Source: Bacteroidetes bacterium ADurb.Bin174 (GTDB taxonomy: Bacteria > Bacteroidota > Bacteroidia > Bacteroidales > Paludibacteraceae). Taken from it: 64,000 nucleotides of DNA. Below are positions 49,958 to 59,952 of this stretch, in pieces; within the stretch, counting starts at the first letter, position 1; each line of letters opens with the position of its first letter. The position numbers were made by a program, and so were the translations under genes. Location: contig MWCX01000081.1 of the NCBI GenBank assembly GCA_002070265.1, positions 1 to 64,000 of the forward strand, read 5' to 3'. The notes beneath the pieces were generated by a model. The model saw only the letters and a list, made by a program, of their open reading frames with translations. It was not told the DNA's origin and made no database searches.

Positions 49958-52372
49958 TTATGCTTTGGCAGTATCTTCCTTTTCTTCCGTTTTCTTGGTA
50001 GTTGTTTTCTTAGCAGGTGCTTTTTTAGTTGTCTTTTCCTCAGCTTTCTCAGCTTTTTCGGCTTTTTTGGCTGGTGCCTTTTCAGCTTTTGCTTTCTTAG
50101 CTTCTACCTTTTCTTCAACAGGCTGTTCGGTCTTTTTAGTTGTAGCTTTGGCTTTCTTTTCTGCTTTTGCTTCCTTCTCTGCCGGTGCCTCTGCAGGTTT
50201 TTCTTCTGCAACAGCTTTAGCCGGTTTCTCAACTGTTTTTTTAGTTTTTTCTTCAGCTACTTTTCCAGTCTTTTCAGTTGCCTCAGCCTTTTTAGTGGTT
50301 TCGGCCTTTTCAGCTACTTCAGCTTTTTCTGTGGCTTCAGTCTTGGTTGCTTTTGTTTTAGCAGCTTTTTTAGCCTTTTCAACAGCAGCAGTTTCCATTT
50401 GATCTTTCAAGTCGGCTAAAGATTGGATATCTCCTAAAGTAGTTTTTTCAATATTGGCTGCCGGAATAGTAGCATCCTCTTTTTTAGTACGCTTACCGGT
50501 CTTTTTTGCCGGAGCGCCGGTAGCAGCTTTTTCAGCACGTTTCTCATCTTCATGAATGCGGCTGTGTGAAAGGATGATACGTTTTGCGTCTTTGTTGAAT
50601 TCAATTACTTTAAATGGTAATTTTTCATCCAATTGTGCTTGAGAACCGTCTTCTTTTATCAAATGTTTGGGTGTGGCAAAGCCTTCTACGCCGTAAGGCA
50701 GAGATATAACCGAACCTTTATCCATCATTTCGATGATAGTGCCTTCATGAATGCTGTCCACTACAAATAAAGTTTCCAATGTATCCCACGGGTTTTCTTC
50801 AATTTGTTTGTGACCCAAGCTCAAACGACGATTTGCCAAGTCAATTTCAAGTACCTGAACTTCTATTTCGCTACCAATCTGAGTAAATTCTGACGGGTGT
50901 TTGATTTTTTTCGTCCATGATAAATCTGAAATGTGAATCAAGCCATCAACGCCTTCTTCAATTTCGGCAAATACTCCGAAGTTAGTAAAGTTACGTACTT
51001 TGGCAGTGTGTTTTGTGCCAACTGCGTATTTTTCCTCTATCGTATCCCATGGGTCGGCTTTCAGTTGTTTGATACCCAGAGACATTTTACGTTCTTCACG
51101 ATCTAATGTAAGGATAACGGTTTCCACTTCGTCACCAACTTTCAGGAAGTCTTGTGCGGAGCGCAAGTGTTGAGACCAACTCATTTCTGAAACGTGAATC
51201 AAACCTTCCACGCCCGGAGCAATTTCTACGAATGCTCCGTAATCAGCCATCACTACTACTTTACCTTTAATTTTGTCACCAACTTGCAGGTTAGGATCCA
51301 AGGCGTCCCATGGGTGGGCTGACAATTGTTTCAGACCCAGTGCAATACGCTTTTTCTCATCATCAAAATCAAGTATTACCACATTGATTTTTTCATCTAA
51401 ACTGACAATTTCTTCCGGATGAGAAACACGTCCCCAGGAGAGGTCGGTAATATGAATCAATCCGTCGATACCGCCTAAATCGATAAATACACCATAAGAA
51501 GTGATGTTCTTTACGATACCTTCCAGGATTTGACCTTTTTGTAGTTTGCTTATAATTTCTTTTTTCTGATTTTCTAATTCAGCTTCGATCAGTGCTTTGT
51601 GTGATACAACCACATTCTTGAATTCATGATTGATTTTAATCACCTTGAATTCCATGGTTTTATTAACAAACACATCGTAGTCGCGAATAGGTTTAACATC
51701 AATTTGTGAACCCGGTAAGAAAGCTTCTATACCGAATACATCGACAATCATACCGCCTTTGGTACGACATTTTACATAACCTTTTACGATTTCTTGTGTG
51801 TCTAATGCTTCATTGATGCGATCCCATGCGCGCGTCATACGTGCTTGTTTGTGAGAAAGAATCAGTTGTCCTTTCTTATCTTCCTGACTTTCAATATAAA
51901 CTTCAACTATATCACCAACTTTTAAATCGGGATTGTAGCGAAATTCACTCATAGGCACGATGCCATCGGATTTGTAGCCAACATTGACAACTACCTCACG
52001 CTTGCTGATAGAGATAACTGTGCCATCAACCACTTCCTTGTCTTTGATAGCAGTCAACGTATTGTCATAAATTTTCTTCAGTTCTTCTTTTGCGGTAGCA
52101 TCTCTAAAATCATCCTTTTCATAAGCATCCCAGTCAAATTCTTTTTCTTGGGCAGGTTCTTCAACTTTTTCAGTTGCTTTAGAGCTTGCTTCCTCAATTA
52201 CCTCAACAGGTTTAGCTTCCTCCTTAACTTCCTTAACTTCTTTAACTTCTTTCTTCTTTTCAACAGGAGTCGTCACTTTTGCTTTTTCAGCTTCTACTTT
52301 TTTGTCAACAGCCTTAACTTCCTCAGGTGTTGTTTGTTGTGGCTCTAATGCCGGATCTTGATTTTCTTTCAT
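49958..52372 (-). CDS. rpsA: 30S ribosomal protein S1 with long Lys/Ala/Glu-rich tails
   Basis: The 804-residue protein has six S1 RNA-binding domains (openings include GTVISISKREVVVNVGY, GYVKCRTKGGMIVDVF, GIVKNITSYGVFIDLGG, GKVVVMADYGAFVEI, AKVRNFTNFGVFAEI, GTIIEMMDKGSVISL). It recruits mRNA to the ribosome. The first 75 or so residues are rich in Lys, Glu and Val. After the usual family C-terminus (TTLGDIQSLADLKDQME) there are about 145 extra residues made almost only of Lys, Ala, Glu and Thr, resembling histone H1-like tails. A strong promoter (52445-52475) and a terminator mark it as monocistronic. Confidence 0.95.
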   Translation of the reverse strand: MKENQDPALEPQQTTPEEVKAVDKKVEAEKAKVTTPVEKKKEVKEVKEVKEEAKPVEVIEEASSKATEKVEEPAQEKEFDWDAYEKDDFRDATAKEELKKIYDNTLTAIKDKEVVDGTVISISKREVVVNVGYKSDGIVPMSEFRYNPDLKVGDIVEVYIESQEDKKGQLILSHKQARMTRAWDRINEALDTQEIVKGYVKCRTKGGMIVDVFGIEAFLPGSQIDVKPIRDYDVFVNKTMEFKVIKINHEFKNVVVSHKALIEAELENQKKEIISKLQKGQILEGIVKNITSYGVFIDLGGIDGLIHITDLSWGRVSHPEEIVSLDEKINVVILDFDDEKKRIALGLKQLSAHPWDALDPNLQVGDKIKGKVVVMADYGAFVEIAPGVEGLIHVSEMSWSQHLRSAQDFLKVGDEVETVILTLDREERKMSLGIKQLKADPWDTIEEKYAVGTKHTAKVRNFTNFGVFAEIEEGVDGLIHISDLSWTKKIKHPSEFTQIGSEIEVQVLEIDLANRRLSLGHKQIEENPWDTLETLFVVDSIHEGTIIEMMDKGSVISLPYGVEGFATPKHLIKEDGSQAQLDEKLPFKVIEFNKDAKRIILSHSRIHEDEKRAEKAATGAPAKKTGKRTKKEDATIPAANIEKTTLGDIQSLADLKDQMETAAVEKAKKAAKTKATKTEATEKAEVAEKAETTKKAEATEKTGKVAEEKTKKTVEKPAKAVAEEKPAEAPAEKEAKAEKKAKATTKKTEQPVEEKVEAKKAKAEKAPAKKAEKAEKAEEKTTKKAPAKKTTTKKTEEKEDTAKA

Positions 52373-52444
52373 TTCTGAAAACTTTTTACTAAAAAATTAG
52401 TGGGTTAGACAATATATTTATATATAACACAAAAAATGCGGCTG

Positions 52445-52475
52445 CAAAGGTACAAAATAATATTAAATACACCAA
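52445..52475 (-). promoter_or_regulatory. Promoter of rpsA
   Basis: On the minus strand TTG (52473-52475) and TACCTTTG (52445-52452) are 20 bp apart. The start codon is 72 nt downstream of the -7 box. Confidence 0.75.
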
Positions 52476-52512
52476 TACGATTGGATGCAAGGATTTTAGA
52501 ATTTATCAATGC

Positions 52513-53901
52513 TTAGAATTTACTATACACCACATTGGCTTTGATGGGTTTTTTGCTGTGGTTCCCACCACAAATGGTCACACCGTTTAGCAGGAATTGT
52601 TGAGAAACATCTATGATTGCGTTGTTGCTTGACAGTTTTAATCTAACTGGCACCAACAAAAAATTAATGTTATCAGGGAGTTCCAAGTTGTTTTCTCTTG
52701 CCTGTTTGAATTCGTAGGCAATCAATCCTGAAATATCAAAAGAATAAAAATAGTCACTTTCTTTGGTGTCAGGATTAATTTTACGATCATAACTGCCTAT
52801 GATAGCACAAGTATCGCTGGGAAGTTCTCTTTTGTTGAAAAATCTTTCGAGTGAGTTTTCTTTAATCAGTAACAAATTAGCTGGGATGGGTAAAGGAAAA
52901 CTTTCCTTATTCAGGTTGTTGATATCAACCCTTAATTTTGCATCGTTGATAAAGACTCTTGAGCCATCGGATTCAATTTTTTGCTGCATCTCTTTGATTG
53001 GCAGTTGAACACGTGTGTATAAATTAGCCGGTGAAGAAATATGATGAATCTGTTCCGGTTGGTTGTTCAATTGATTTAAGATATTTTCTTTATCCGGATT
53101 GAGAAAACGATTGACTTGTCGTACCCATGTATTTGCGGGGAAAGTGACCGAATTGTTTACGGTTACGATGGAATCTTGTCCGGCTATATCTTTTGATGTA
53201 TAGGTGTGACTATGGTAGTATTCCAAATCAATTTGCCGTATGTAAAGCATAGAGGCTGAACCGAAGTCGGTTGTGATATACATGCCTTTAAAAAAGTCGA
53301 AAAATTTTGAGTCCTGCGAGTAAGTGTCTGGTTGTATGTTGCTGAACCGCTGTAAGAAATCGTTATTGAGTTTGATGATTACATAAGGTAAGGCGTCACT
53401 TCCGCTTGCATCAACAGCGGTGAAGACCTTTTCACCAATCAATAGGGAATCAGATTTGTCCACATATTCATCCGGATTTAAATTGCTGGGGTAGGGTGTT
53501 GTGTAGTCAAAGGTTTTTTTATTCATTTCATATACACTGACGTGCATGGGAGCATATTGGTCGCCGAAGAATTTTTTGTAATACATCACCAATAGAATTG
53601 AATCCGGCTTTACATGATCAGGATAGACATGGTTTTTGGGATATTCTACCTGGGCTAAAATATCGGCATGAACCGTTCCGTAAGTATTATCGGAAAAAGT
53701 ACCCAACAAGAACGAGTCGGGACGAGAATACATGAAATCGACGGAATAGTTTTCAGAATTGATATCAAATCTGTCGAATGAAACTGAGATTTTATCACCG
53801 GGAGGTTGAATACTGCTTCCCATATCTGTTATGTTGCTTTCGTTGCATGCGGAAAAAATAATCAGCAGGGATGCAAAAAGCTTCAGTATGCGGTTGTTCA
53901 T
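52513..53901 (-). CDS. DUF4270 family lipoprotein
   Basis: The 462-residue protein has a lipoprotein signal (IFSAC, Cys19), and its motif layout matches DUF4270 as I recall it: DFMYSRPDSFLLGTFSDNTYG near the start, SILLVMYYKKFFGD in the middle and a C-terminal beta-rich domain. The function is unknown. The gene lies 13 nt after a glycogen/starch synthase-like gene on the same strand. This pairing is one I remember from other Bacteroidales. Probably exported to the outer membrane. Confidence 0.86.
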   Translation of the reverse strand: MNNRILKLFASLLIIFSACNESNITDMGSSIQPPGDKISVSFDRFDINSENYSVDFMYSRPDSFLLGTFSDNTYGTVHADILAQVEYPKNHVYPDHVKPDSILLVMYYKKFFGDQYAPMHVSVYEMNKKTFDYTTPYPSNLNPDEYVDKSDSLLIGEKVFTAVDASGSDALPYVIIKLNNDFLQRFSNIQPDTYSQDSKFFDFFKGMYITTDFGSASMLYIRQIDLEYYHSHTYTSKDIAGQDSIVTVNNSVTFPANTWVRQVNRFLNPDKENILNQLNNQPEQIHHISSPANLYTRVQLPIKEMQQKIESDGSRVFINDAKLRVDINNLNKESFPLPIPANLLLIKENSLERFFNKRELPSDTCAIIGSYDRKINPDTKESDYFYSFDISGLIAYEFKQARENNLELPDNINFLLVPVRLKLSSNNAIIDVSQQFLLNGVTICGGNHSKKPIKANVVYSKF

Positions 53902-53914
53902 ACGTGTTTTGTAA

Positions 53915-54739
53915 TCAAGTTTTTGTTAAAGTAACACTGTTGTAAAATTTAACGTATTCATCAGCATAATCCTCATCCGGTATATAAGGAAGGAAACTTT
54001 TCTTCTTTTCTTCAACGTATTTAAGTATTTCCGGATTTGTATCGGCTTCGGATTGTATAATACCGTCAGAATAATCAATGGCAAGTTTGCTCAAAGCTAT
54101 ATAATCGATTTCTTTGCCTTGCAGGTGAACCAAATCTTTTGATTCAATGCCTTCCAAAACTAATTTTTCTGCAAAAATATCTCTGAAAGGTTGCTTGAAA
54201 TCATCTTTAAACAAAGAATAAATAACTTTTGAATTTTTGAAAAAAGGATCTTGGTTGAATGCCTTTTTGATGTATAAGGGTGCCAAAGCCGTCATCCAGC
54301 CTAAGCAATGGATGAGGTCGGGCGTCCATCTCAGCTTTTTCACTGTTTCCATTACGCCGCGTACAAAGAATATTGTTCTTTCATCGTTGTCAATAAACTC
54401 TTTTCCATCTTCATCATAAATGGTAAACTTTCTTTGAAAAAAATCTTCATTGTCGATGAAATAGACTTGTAAACGAGCAGATTGAATGGATGCTACTTTG
54501 ATGATCAGAGGATAGTCAGTATCATCAATGATTAGATTCATACCGGATAACCTGATGACTTCGTGCAACTGATTGCGCCGCTCGTTGATTATTCCGAATT
54601 TGGGCATAAAAGTTCTGGTTTCTTTTCTTCTTTCCTGCATTGCTTGCGGTAGATACCTGCCCATATCCGCTACCGGGGATTCCTGTAAAAAAGGAGAAAT
54701 CTCTTGAGAGATGTAAAGAATTTTCTTATTTTTTTTCAT
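53915..54739 (-). CDS. Stand-alone starch/glycogen synthase N-terminal domain (GT5-like)
   Basis: The 274-residue protein resembles only the N-terminal catalytic half of GlgA (KKILYISQEISPFLQESPVADMGRYLPQAM, then PDLIHCLGWMTALAPLYIKKAF). The KxGG-type glucan motif at the start is altered to SPVADMG, and the C-terminal Rossmann half that binds ADP-glucose is absent. It is therefore unlikely to be a normal synthase. It is followed by the DUF4270 lipoprotein. A -7 box (TACCTTTG) lies at 54784-54791, divergent from panC. A structural or regulatory role is possible. Confidence 0.82.
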   Translation of the reverse strand: MKKNKKILYISQEISPFLQESPVADMGRYLPQAMQERRKETRTFMPKFGIINERRNQLHEVIRLSGMNLIIDDTDYPLIIKVASIQSARLQVYFIDNEDFFQRKFTIYDEDGKEFIDNDERTIFFVRGVMETVKKLRWTPDLIHCLGWMTALAPLYIKKAFNQDPFFKNSKVIYSLFKDDFKQPFRDIFAEKLVLEGIESKDLVHLQGKEIDYIALSKLAIDYSDGIIQSEADTNPEILKYVEEKKKSFLPYIPDEDYADEYVKFYNSVTLTKT

Positions 54740-54783
54740 GAATTGTGAAACGTGCCAACCTTAAATTCCGGCAAATAAACGTA

Positions 54784-54851
54784 CAAAGGTACAAAAAAAA
54801 GTTGGAATATTTTATTTTACAGATGAATCCCAAGAAGTTTTTGTACTTTTG
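54784..54851. promoter_or_regulatory. Divergent -7 boxes: GT5-like/DUF4270 operon and panC operon
   Basis: The minus-strand TACCTTTG at 54784-54791 and the plus-strand TACTTTTG at 54844-54851. The latter excludes the panC-frame ATG at 54849 as a start. No clear -33 elements are seen. Confidence 0.6.
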
Positions 54852-54881
54852 GCAAATTTTATCATTCATACAAGGATTAAA

Positions 54882-55727
54882 ATGGTTATAGCTAACACGG
54901 TTGATCAGGTTGAACAGGCGATGAAACATGTTCGCATGTCCGGTCAGCGTGTAGGATTTGTGCCTACCATGGGGGCTTTGCATGCCGGACACCTCAGCTT
55001 GGTGCAACGGTCTGTAGCTGAAAATGATTTTACGGTGGTGAGTGTGTTTGTGAATCCTACACAGTTTAACAATGCACAGGATTTGGAAAAATATCCGAGA
55101 GATTTTGCAAAAGATGAAGCTTTATTGTTAAAGAACGGATGCAATTTGATTTTTGCACCATCTACATCTGATATATATTCGGAAGCAGATTTAAAGAAAC
55201 CTTTTGAATTTGATTTTGGTGGCCTGGATCAAATGATGGAAGGCAAGTACCGGCCGGGACATTTTAATGGAGTAGTGCAGATTGTTAGCAAGCTTTTTAA
55301 GATTGTTGAAGCAGATAAGGCTTATTTCGGTGAAAAAGATTTTCAGCAATTGGCAATTATTCATCATATGACCAAAGTGATGGGTTTTGATGTTCAAATA
55401 GTTGATTGTCCGATTGTTAGAGAAAAATCCGGCTTGGCCATGAGTAGCAGAAATGAGAGATTAAGTTCGGAAGAACGAGAAATTGCAGCCGGAATATCGA
55501 AAGTGTTGTTTGAAAGTCTTAACTTTGTACCGTCATTTTTACCCCGAAAACTTGAAAAATGGGTTGAGAATGAGATTAGAAATATTCCGGGATTGGACCT
55601 GGAATATTATGAAATAGTAGATACAAAAAGTTTACAGCCGGCACAAAACTGGGATAAACCTACGGTGGGATGTATTGCAGTTTATTGCGGAGGTGTAAGG
55701 TTAATTGATAATATCAGATGTTCGTAA
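54882..55727 (+). CDS. panC: Pantothenate synthetase
   Basis: The 281-residue enzyme condenses pantoate and beta-alanine with ATP. The HIGH-like motif is in [17 protein letters not shown], and the KMSKS-like site is [12 protein letters not shown]. Length is typical. The frame is open to 54849, but the promoter overlaps that codon, so the ATG at 54882 ([12 protein letters not shown]) is used. It is first in panC-panD-tgt, overlapping panD by 10 nt. Confidence 0.95.
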   Translation: MVIANTVDQVEQAMKHVRMSGQRVGFVPTMGALHAGHLSLVQRSVAENDFTVVSVFVNPTQFNNAQDLEKYPRDFAKDEALLLKNGCNLIFAPSTSDIYSEADLKKPFEFDFGGLDQMMEGKYRPGHFNGVVQIVSKLFKIVEADKAYFGEKDFQQLAIIHHMTKVMGFDVQIVDCPIVREKSGLAMSSRNERLSSEEREIAAGISKVLFESLNFVPSFLPRKLEKWVENEIRNIPGLDLEYYEIVDTKSLQPAQNWDKPTVGCIAVYCGGVRLIDNIRCS

Positions 55728-56071
55728 CAGTATTAAAGTCAAAGATTCATCGTGCCTCTGTCACGGAGGCGAATCTGAACTATGTGGGCAGTATTACTAT
55801 TGATGAGGATTTAATGGAAGCTGCCAATATCATTGCCAACGAAAAAGTAGCTATCGTTAATATCAATACCGGTGTTCGATTTGAAACTTATGTCATAACC
55901 GGCGAGCGTGGTTCGGGTGATATTTGCATCAATGGTGGTGCAGCAAGATTGGTTCAACCCGGCGATTTGGTTATCATCATGGCTTATGCTATGATGGATT
56001 TCGAAAAAGCGAAAAACTTCAAGCCAAAGGTGATCTTTCCAAATGCTAAGAATCAGCTCTTGAACCGGTAA
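55718..56071 (+). CDS. panD: Aspartate 1-decarboxylase proenzyme
   Basis: The 117-residue pyruvoyl enzyme makes beta-alanine for PanC. The self-cleavage site Gly24-Ser25 (YVGSITID) is present, as are the catalytic Lys9 and Tyr in [15 protein letters not shown]. It overlaps the panC end by 10 nt, which implies translational coupling, and is followed 25 nt later by tgt. Complete and typical. Confidence 0.95.
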   Translation: MFVTVLKSKIHRASVTEANLNYVGSITIDEDLMEAANIIANEKVAIVNINTGVRFETYVITGERGSGDICINGGAARLVQPGDLVIIMAYAMMDFEKAKNFKPKVIFPNAKNQLLNR

Positions 56072-56096
56072 GCCCCGGCTTTACTCCTTTCTTTTT

Positions 56097-57227
56097 ATGA
56101 AATTCACACTTTTACAGACAGACTTAAAGTCAAACGCACGTGCCGGTTTGATTGAGACTGCCCACGGGAAGGTTGAAACACCTATCTTTATGCCGGTTGG
56201 TACGGTTGCTTCTGTGAAAGCAGTGCATTTTCATGAGCTGAAGGAAGACATTCAAGCACAGATCATTTTAGGCAATACCTATCATTTGTATTTGCGACCC
56301 GGATTGGAAATTTTGGAGCAAGCCGGTGGTTTGCATCCTTTCATGGGTTGGGACAGACCTATTCTCACAGATAGCGGGGGCTTTCAGGTTTTTTCTTTGT
56401 CAGCCAACCGTAAATTAACTGAAGAGGGTGCTTATTTCAGTTCGCATATTGACGGTAGCAGACATTTGTTCACGCCGGAAAAGGTAGTTGATATTCAGCG
56501 TGTCATGGGTTCGGATATCATGATGGCTTTTGACGAATGTCCCCCTGGAGATGCTCCTTATGATTATGCGAAAAAATCCATGGAATTGACCCATCAATGG
56601 CTGACACGTGCTCATAAACGTTTTCAAGAAACAGAGGTCAAGTATGGTTACTCTCAAAGTTTCTTCCCCATTGTACAAGGATGTGTGTATCCGGATTTGA
56701 GAAAACAATCGGCTGATTACATTGCTTCTGTTGGCGCTGATGGCAATGCCATCGGGGGTTTGGCGGTAGGCGAACCCGTCGAAAAAATGTATGAGATGAT
56801 AGAGGTGGTGAATGAAATCTTACCTCAGGATAAACCGCGATATCTGATGGGTGTCGGAACTCCAATCAATATTTTGGAAAGCATAGAAAGGGGAGTGGAT
56901 ATGTTCGACTGCGTGATGCCGACCCGCAATGGTCGTAACGGTATGCTCTTTACTTCCGAAGGTATCATGAACATGCGGAATGAAAAGTGGAAAAATGATT
57001 TCTCGCCATTGGATCCCAATGGTACCTCTTATGTTGACCATGCCTATACCAAAGCTTATCTGCGTCACCTTTTTATCAGCAAAGAACTGTTGGCAATGCA
57101 AATAGCCTCTGTTCACAATTTAGCCTTTTATTTATGGCTTGTGAAAGAGGCTCGTCAACATATTTTATCCGGAACATTTGCCTCCTGGAAGCGGGATATG
57201 GTATCCCGCTTAGGCAGAAGACTTTAA
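56097..57227 (+). CDS. tgt: Queuine tRNA-ribosyltransferase (zinc-site-lacking type)
   Basis: The 376-residue TIM-barrel enzyme exchanges the wobble guanine of GUN tRNAs for preQ1. The substrate motifs GNTYHLYLRPG, LTDSGGFQVFSLS, GGLAVGEP and the nucleophile region FDCVMPTRNGRNGMLF are intact. Where Zn-dependent enzymes have CxCxxC, this protein reads GTSYVDHAYTKAYLRH with no cysteines. I recall the same loss in other Bacteroidota Tgt proteins, so activity is likely retained. It is last in the panC-panD-tgt run and convergent with glgP. Confidence 0.94.
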   Translation: MKFTLLQTDLKSNARAGLIETAHGKVETPIFMPVGTVASVKAVHFHELKEDIQAQIILGNTYHLYLRPGLEILEQAGGLHPFMGWDRPILTDSGGFQVFSLSANRKLTEEGAYFSSHIDGSRHLFTPEKVVDIQRVMGSDIMMAFDECPPGDAPYDYAKKSMELTHQWLTRAHKRFQETEVKYGYSQSFFPIVQGCVYPDLRKQSADYIASVGADGNAIGGLAVGEPVEKMYEMIEVVNEILPQDKPRYLMGVGTPINILESIERGVDMFDCVMPTRNGRNGMLFTSEGIMNMRNEKWKNDFSPLDPNGTSYVDHAYTKAYLRHLFISKELLAMQIASVHNLAFYLWLVKEARQHILSGTFASWKRDMVSRLGRRL

Positions 57228-57243
57228 TTGATCTATGAGGGTT

Positions 57244-59805
57244 TTAGAACCAGCGCACGTAACAGAAATCCTGACGATGCGGCAAGTCCTGATGCTTGGG
57301 GAACATGCGGAAAGCATATTTGATGGTTCCCGAAAGATTTAATTTATAATCCAAACTGAAACGCATTTTTGAGCCTTCAGTGGCAATTAAATCCATTTCT
57401 TTCACCTCATGCAAGATATCTTCATTATTTTTGCATTTTTTCAACACCACCAATTCAATTCCGATACCTTTATCATTCAATGCTTTCGTGTTGACGGTTA
57501 CTTCCATCTTGTACCTTTTTCCAACTTGGGCATTGTGGTACAGTTCCTCGGGAATTTGTATTTGCTCAATTTCTATAGCATCCCAATGAGAGGCTATATT
57601 TTCTTTCCAAGCCGCCATTTCTTTTGCTTTCGTATAATTATTCTCTTTCAGTAAAGCAGCACGTTTTCCTAATTTGTAGTAAAACTTATTAAAGTAGTCA
57701 TCCATCATCCTTTTAGTGGTATAAACCGGCGTAATTTGAGCGATGGAGTTTTTGATGTATTGAATCCACTCAGTAGAATAACCTTTGGTGTTCTTAGCAT
57801 AATAAAGCGGTATGATTTCATTTTCCAGTATGCTGTAAATGGTTGCCGCATCCAATTGGTCCTGGTGCTCCTGGTTTTCGTAGGTTCGCTTGTCGGTCAA
57901 TGCCCAACCGGCACCTTTCACATAACCTTCATACCACCATCCGTCTAAAACTGAAAAGTTCAGTACGCCATTCATTTGAGCTTTTTGTCCCGATGTACCG
58001 GAAGCCTCTAACGGACGGGTAGGGGTGTTGAGCCAAACATCCACGCCGGATATCAAACGTTTAGCTAATCGCATGTCATAATTTTCCAGGAAAATAATCT
58101 TCCCTAAGAATTGGGGCATGCGCGAAATTTCAATGATTTGTTTGATTAACCCTTGTCCGCCTCCATCAGCCGGATGTGCTTTTCCGGTGAACAGGAATTG
58201 TACGGGTCTTTGCGGGTTATTTACTATTTTCTCCAGCCTTTCCAAGTCAGTGAAAATCAGATGGGCACGTTTGTAAGTAGCAAATCTGCGACCAAAACCT
58301 ATAATTAGTGAGTTGGTATTGATAGAATTTAACACAGAAACAATTCGTGAAGGATCGCCTTGATTTTTCAGCCAACTGTCATGAAATTGTACTTTGATAT
58401 AATTCACCAATTTGTTTTTTAATACCATCCTTGTATCCCAAATCACCTGATCCGGTATTTGGTGGATGGCTTCCCAAATCTTTTTGTTGGATTGATCATT
58501 ATAGAAAGAAGCATCGAAATACTTTTCATATACTGTTTTCCATTCGGAAGCAGCCCAGGTGGGCAAATGAACGCCATTGGTCACATAATCAACATGTAAC
58601 TCTTTCGGGAAATAACCTTTCCAAATGGGATTAAACATTTCTTGAGATACCATGCCGTGCAATTTACTTACGCCATTCACTTCCTGGCAAGTATTGCAAG
58701 CAAAAACACTCATGGAGAATTTTTCATTTTTGTTACCCGGGTTTTCTCTACCCAAATCAATCAGATTGTCCCAACTGATGCCTAATTTTGCCGGATATGC
58801 ATTCATGTATTTAATAAACAAATCCTCACTAAAACTGTCGTGACCGGCAGGAACGGGTGTGTGTACCGTGTAAAGAGAACTTGCTCTGACTACCTCCAAT
58901 GCTTGTTGGAAGGTTAGTCCCTCAGCTACGTAATCAATCAGGCGTTGTACGTTGATTAAAGCAGCATGGCCTTCATTGCAATGATACACATCTTTCTTGA
59001 TACCTAATTTTTTCAAAGCCAGCATACCACCGATACCCAACATGATTTCTTGTTTCAGGCGGTTTTCCCAGTCACCCCCGTAGAGCTGATGCGTAATAGA
59101 GCGATCTTCTTCATTGTTCATCTCATTGTCGGTGTCCAACAGATAGAGCTTAACACGTCCCACATCTACTTTCCACAAATAGGAATATACGGTTCTATTG
59201 GGGAAAGGTACTTCTATCACCAAGGGATTTTCATGCTCGTCTTTTACCTGGGTAATGGGTAAAGTGTTGAAATTTTGAGGTTCATAAGAAGCAACTTGCT
59301 GCCCGTCAACGGAAAGCAATTGTGTAAAATATCCGTAGCGGTATAAAAAACCGATTGCAGTCATGTCTGCACCATAATCACTTGCTTCTTTTAAATAATC
59401 ACCTGCTAACACGCCCAATCCACCTGAATAAATTTTGAGAATTTCCGTTAATCCGTATTCCATACTGAAATAGGCAATGGAAGGTTTATCAGTTTGCTTG
59501 GGAACATGGATGTATTGCGAAAATCTTTCGTAGATGCTGTTTAGTTTTTGAATGAACTCTTGGTTTTCTCCCAGTTCAACCAACTGGTCATGTGAAAGTA
59601 TATTTAATAACAACACAGGATTGGATTTGGCTTCTACCCAAGCATTATAATCGATTTTTCGAAATAAATCCTTCGCTTCGGCATCCCAGTACCACCAGAT
59701 ATTACGAGCTAATTCCTCTAATTTTTTTATACTCTCAGGAAGAGAAGATTTTACGGTAATCTCTTTCCAATTCTCTGCGTTGTAAGCATTAATTTTGATG
59801 TTCAT
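57244..59805 (-). CDS. glgP: Alpha-glucan (glycogen) phosphorylase, short GT35 type
   Basis: The 853-residue enzyme releases glucose-1-phosphate from glycogen or maltodextrin. It has the short-form N-terminus ([17 protein letters not shown]-like, [20 protein letters not shown]) and the PLP-lysine region [19 protein letters not shown]-terminal extension of about 100 residues ([17 protein letters not shown]) follows. The frame is open to 59865, but the -7 box at 59863-59870 makes the ATG at 59805 the start. Glycogen synthase is encoded just upstream on the same strand. Two operator-like repeats flank the promoter. Confidence 0.93.
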   Translation of the reverse strand: MNIKINAYNAENWKEITVKSSLPESIKKLEELARNIWWYWDAEAKDLFRKIDYNAWVEAKSNPVLLLNILSHDQLVELGENQEFIQKLNSIYERFSQYIHVPKQTDKPSIAYFSMEYGLTEILKIYSGGLGVLAGDYLKEASDYGADMTAIGFLYRYGYFTQLLSVDGQQVASYEPQNFNTLPITQVKDEHENPLVIEVPFPNRTVYSYLWKVDVGRVKLYLLDTDNEMNNEEDRSITHQLYGGDWENRLKQEIMLGIGGMLALKKLGIKKDVYHCNEGHAALINVQRLIDYVAEGLTFQQALEVVRASSLYTVHTPVPAGHDSFSEDLFIKYMNAYPAKLGISWDNLIDLGRENPGNKNEKFSMSVFACNTCQEVNGVSKLHGMVSQEMFNPIWKGYFPKELHVDYVTNGVHLPTWAASEWKTVYEKYFDASFYNDQSNKKIWEAIHQIPDQVIWDTRMVLKNKLVNYIKVQFHDSWLKNQGDPSRIVSVLNSINTNSLIIGFGRRFATYKRAHLIFTDLERLEKIVNNPQRPVQFLFTGKAHPADGGGQGLIKQIIEISRMPQFLGKIIFLENYDMRLAKRLISGVDVWLNTPTRPLEASGTSGQKAQMNGVLNFSVLDGWWYEGYVKGAGWALTDKRTYENQEHQDQLDAATIYSILENEIIPLYYAKNTKGYSTEWIQYIKNSIAQITPVYTTKRMMDDYFNKFYYKLGKRAALLKENNYTKAKEMAAWKENIASHWDAIEIEQIQIPEELYHNAQVGKRYKMEVTVNTKALNDKGIGIELVVLKKCKNNEDILHEVKEMDLIATEGSKMRFSLDYKLNLSGTIKYAFRMFPKHQDLPHRQDFCYVRWF

Positions 59806-59835
59806 AAATTTATGTAAAAGAGTTAATTTTGAGCT

Positions 59836-59903
59836 AAAAACATGTTTTATAAATAGAAAACGCAAATATATATCTTTTTTATAGATAAAAATATGTTTTA
59901 TAA
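59836..59903 (-). promoter_or_regulatory. glgP promoter with two operator-like direct repeats
   Basis: On the minus strand the -7 box TATATTTG is at 59863-59870. AAAAACATGTTTTATAA (59836-59852) recurs with one change at 59887-59903, 51 bp apart. The first contains the perfect palindrome AAAACATGTTTT, and a further AACATGTT lies at 59902-59909. One site lies just downstream of the expected transcription start and the other over the -33 region, as in repression by looping. Confidence 0.6.
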
Positions 59904-59952
59904 CATGTTTTTAGAAATTTGTTTGAGAGTTTGAAATTTAGGACTGTACGCT

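Noticed and set aside
49937-50419. Long Phe/Ser/Cys-rich and Ala/Phe-rich frames on the plus strand opposite rpsA
   Set aside because: They are the antisense of the Lys/Ala/Glu-rich S1 tail; the low-complexity composition follows directly from AAR/GAR/GCN codons on the other strand.
57244-59865. Longest possible start for glgP at 59865
   Set aside because: The promoter -7 box overlaps that codon; the ATG at 59805 matches the family N-terminus. Similar reasoning moved the starts of dxs, panC, tsaB, tetR and the plug-domain gene.
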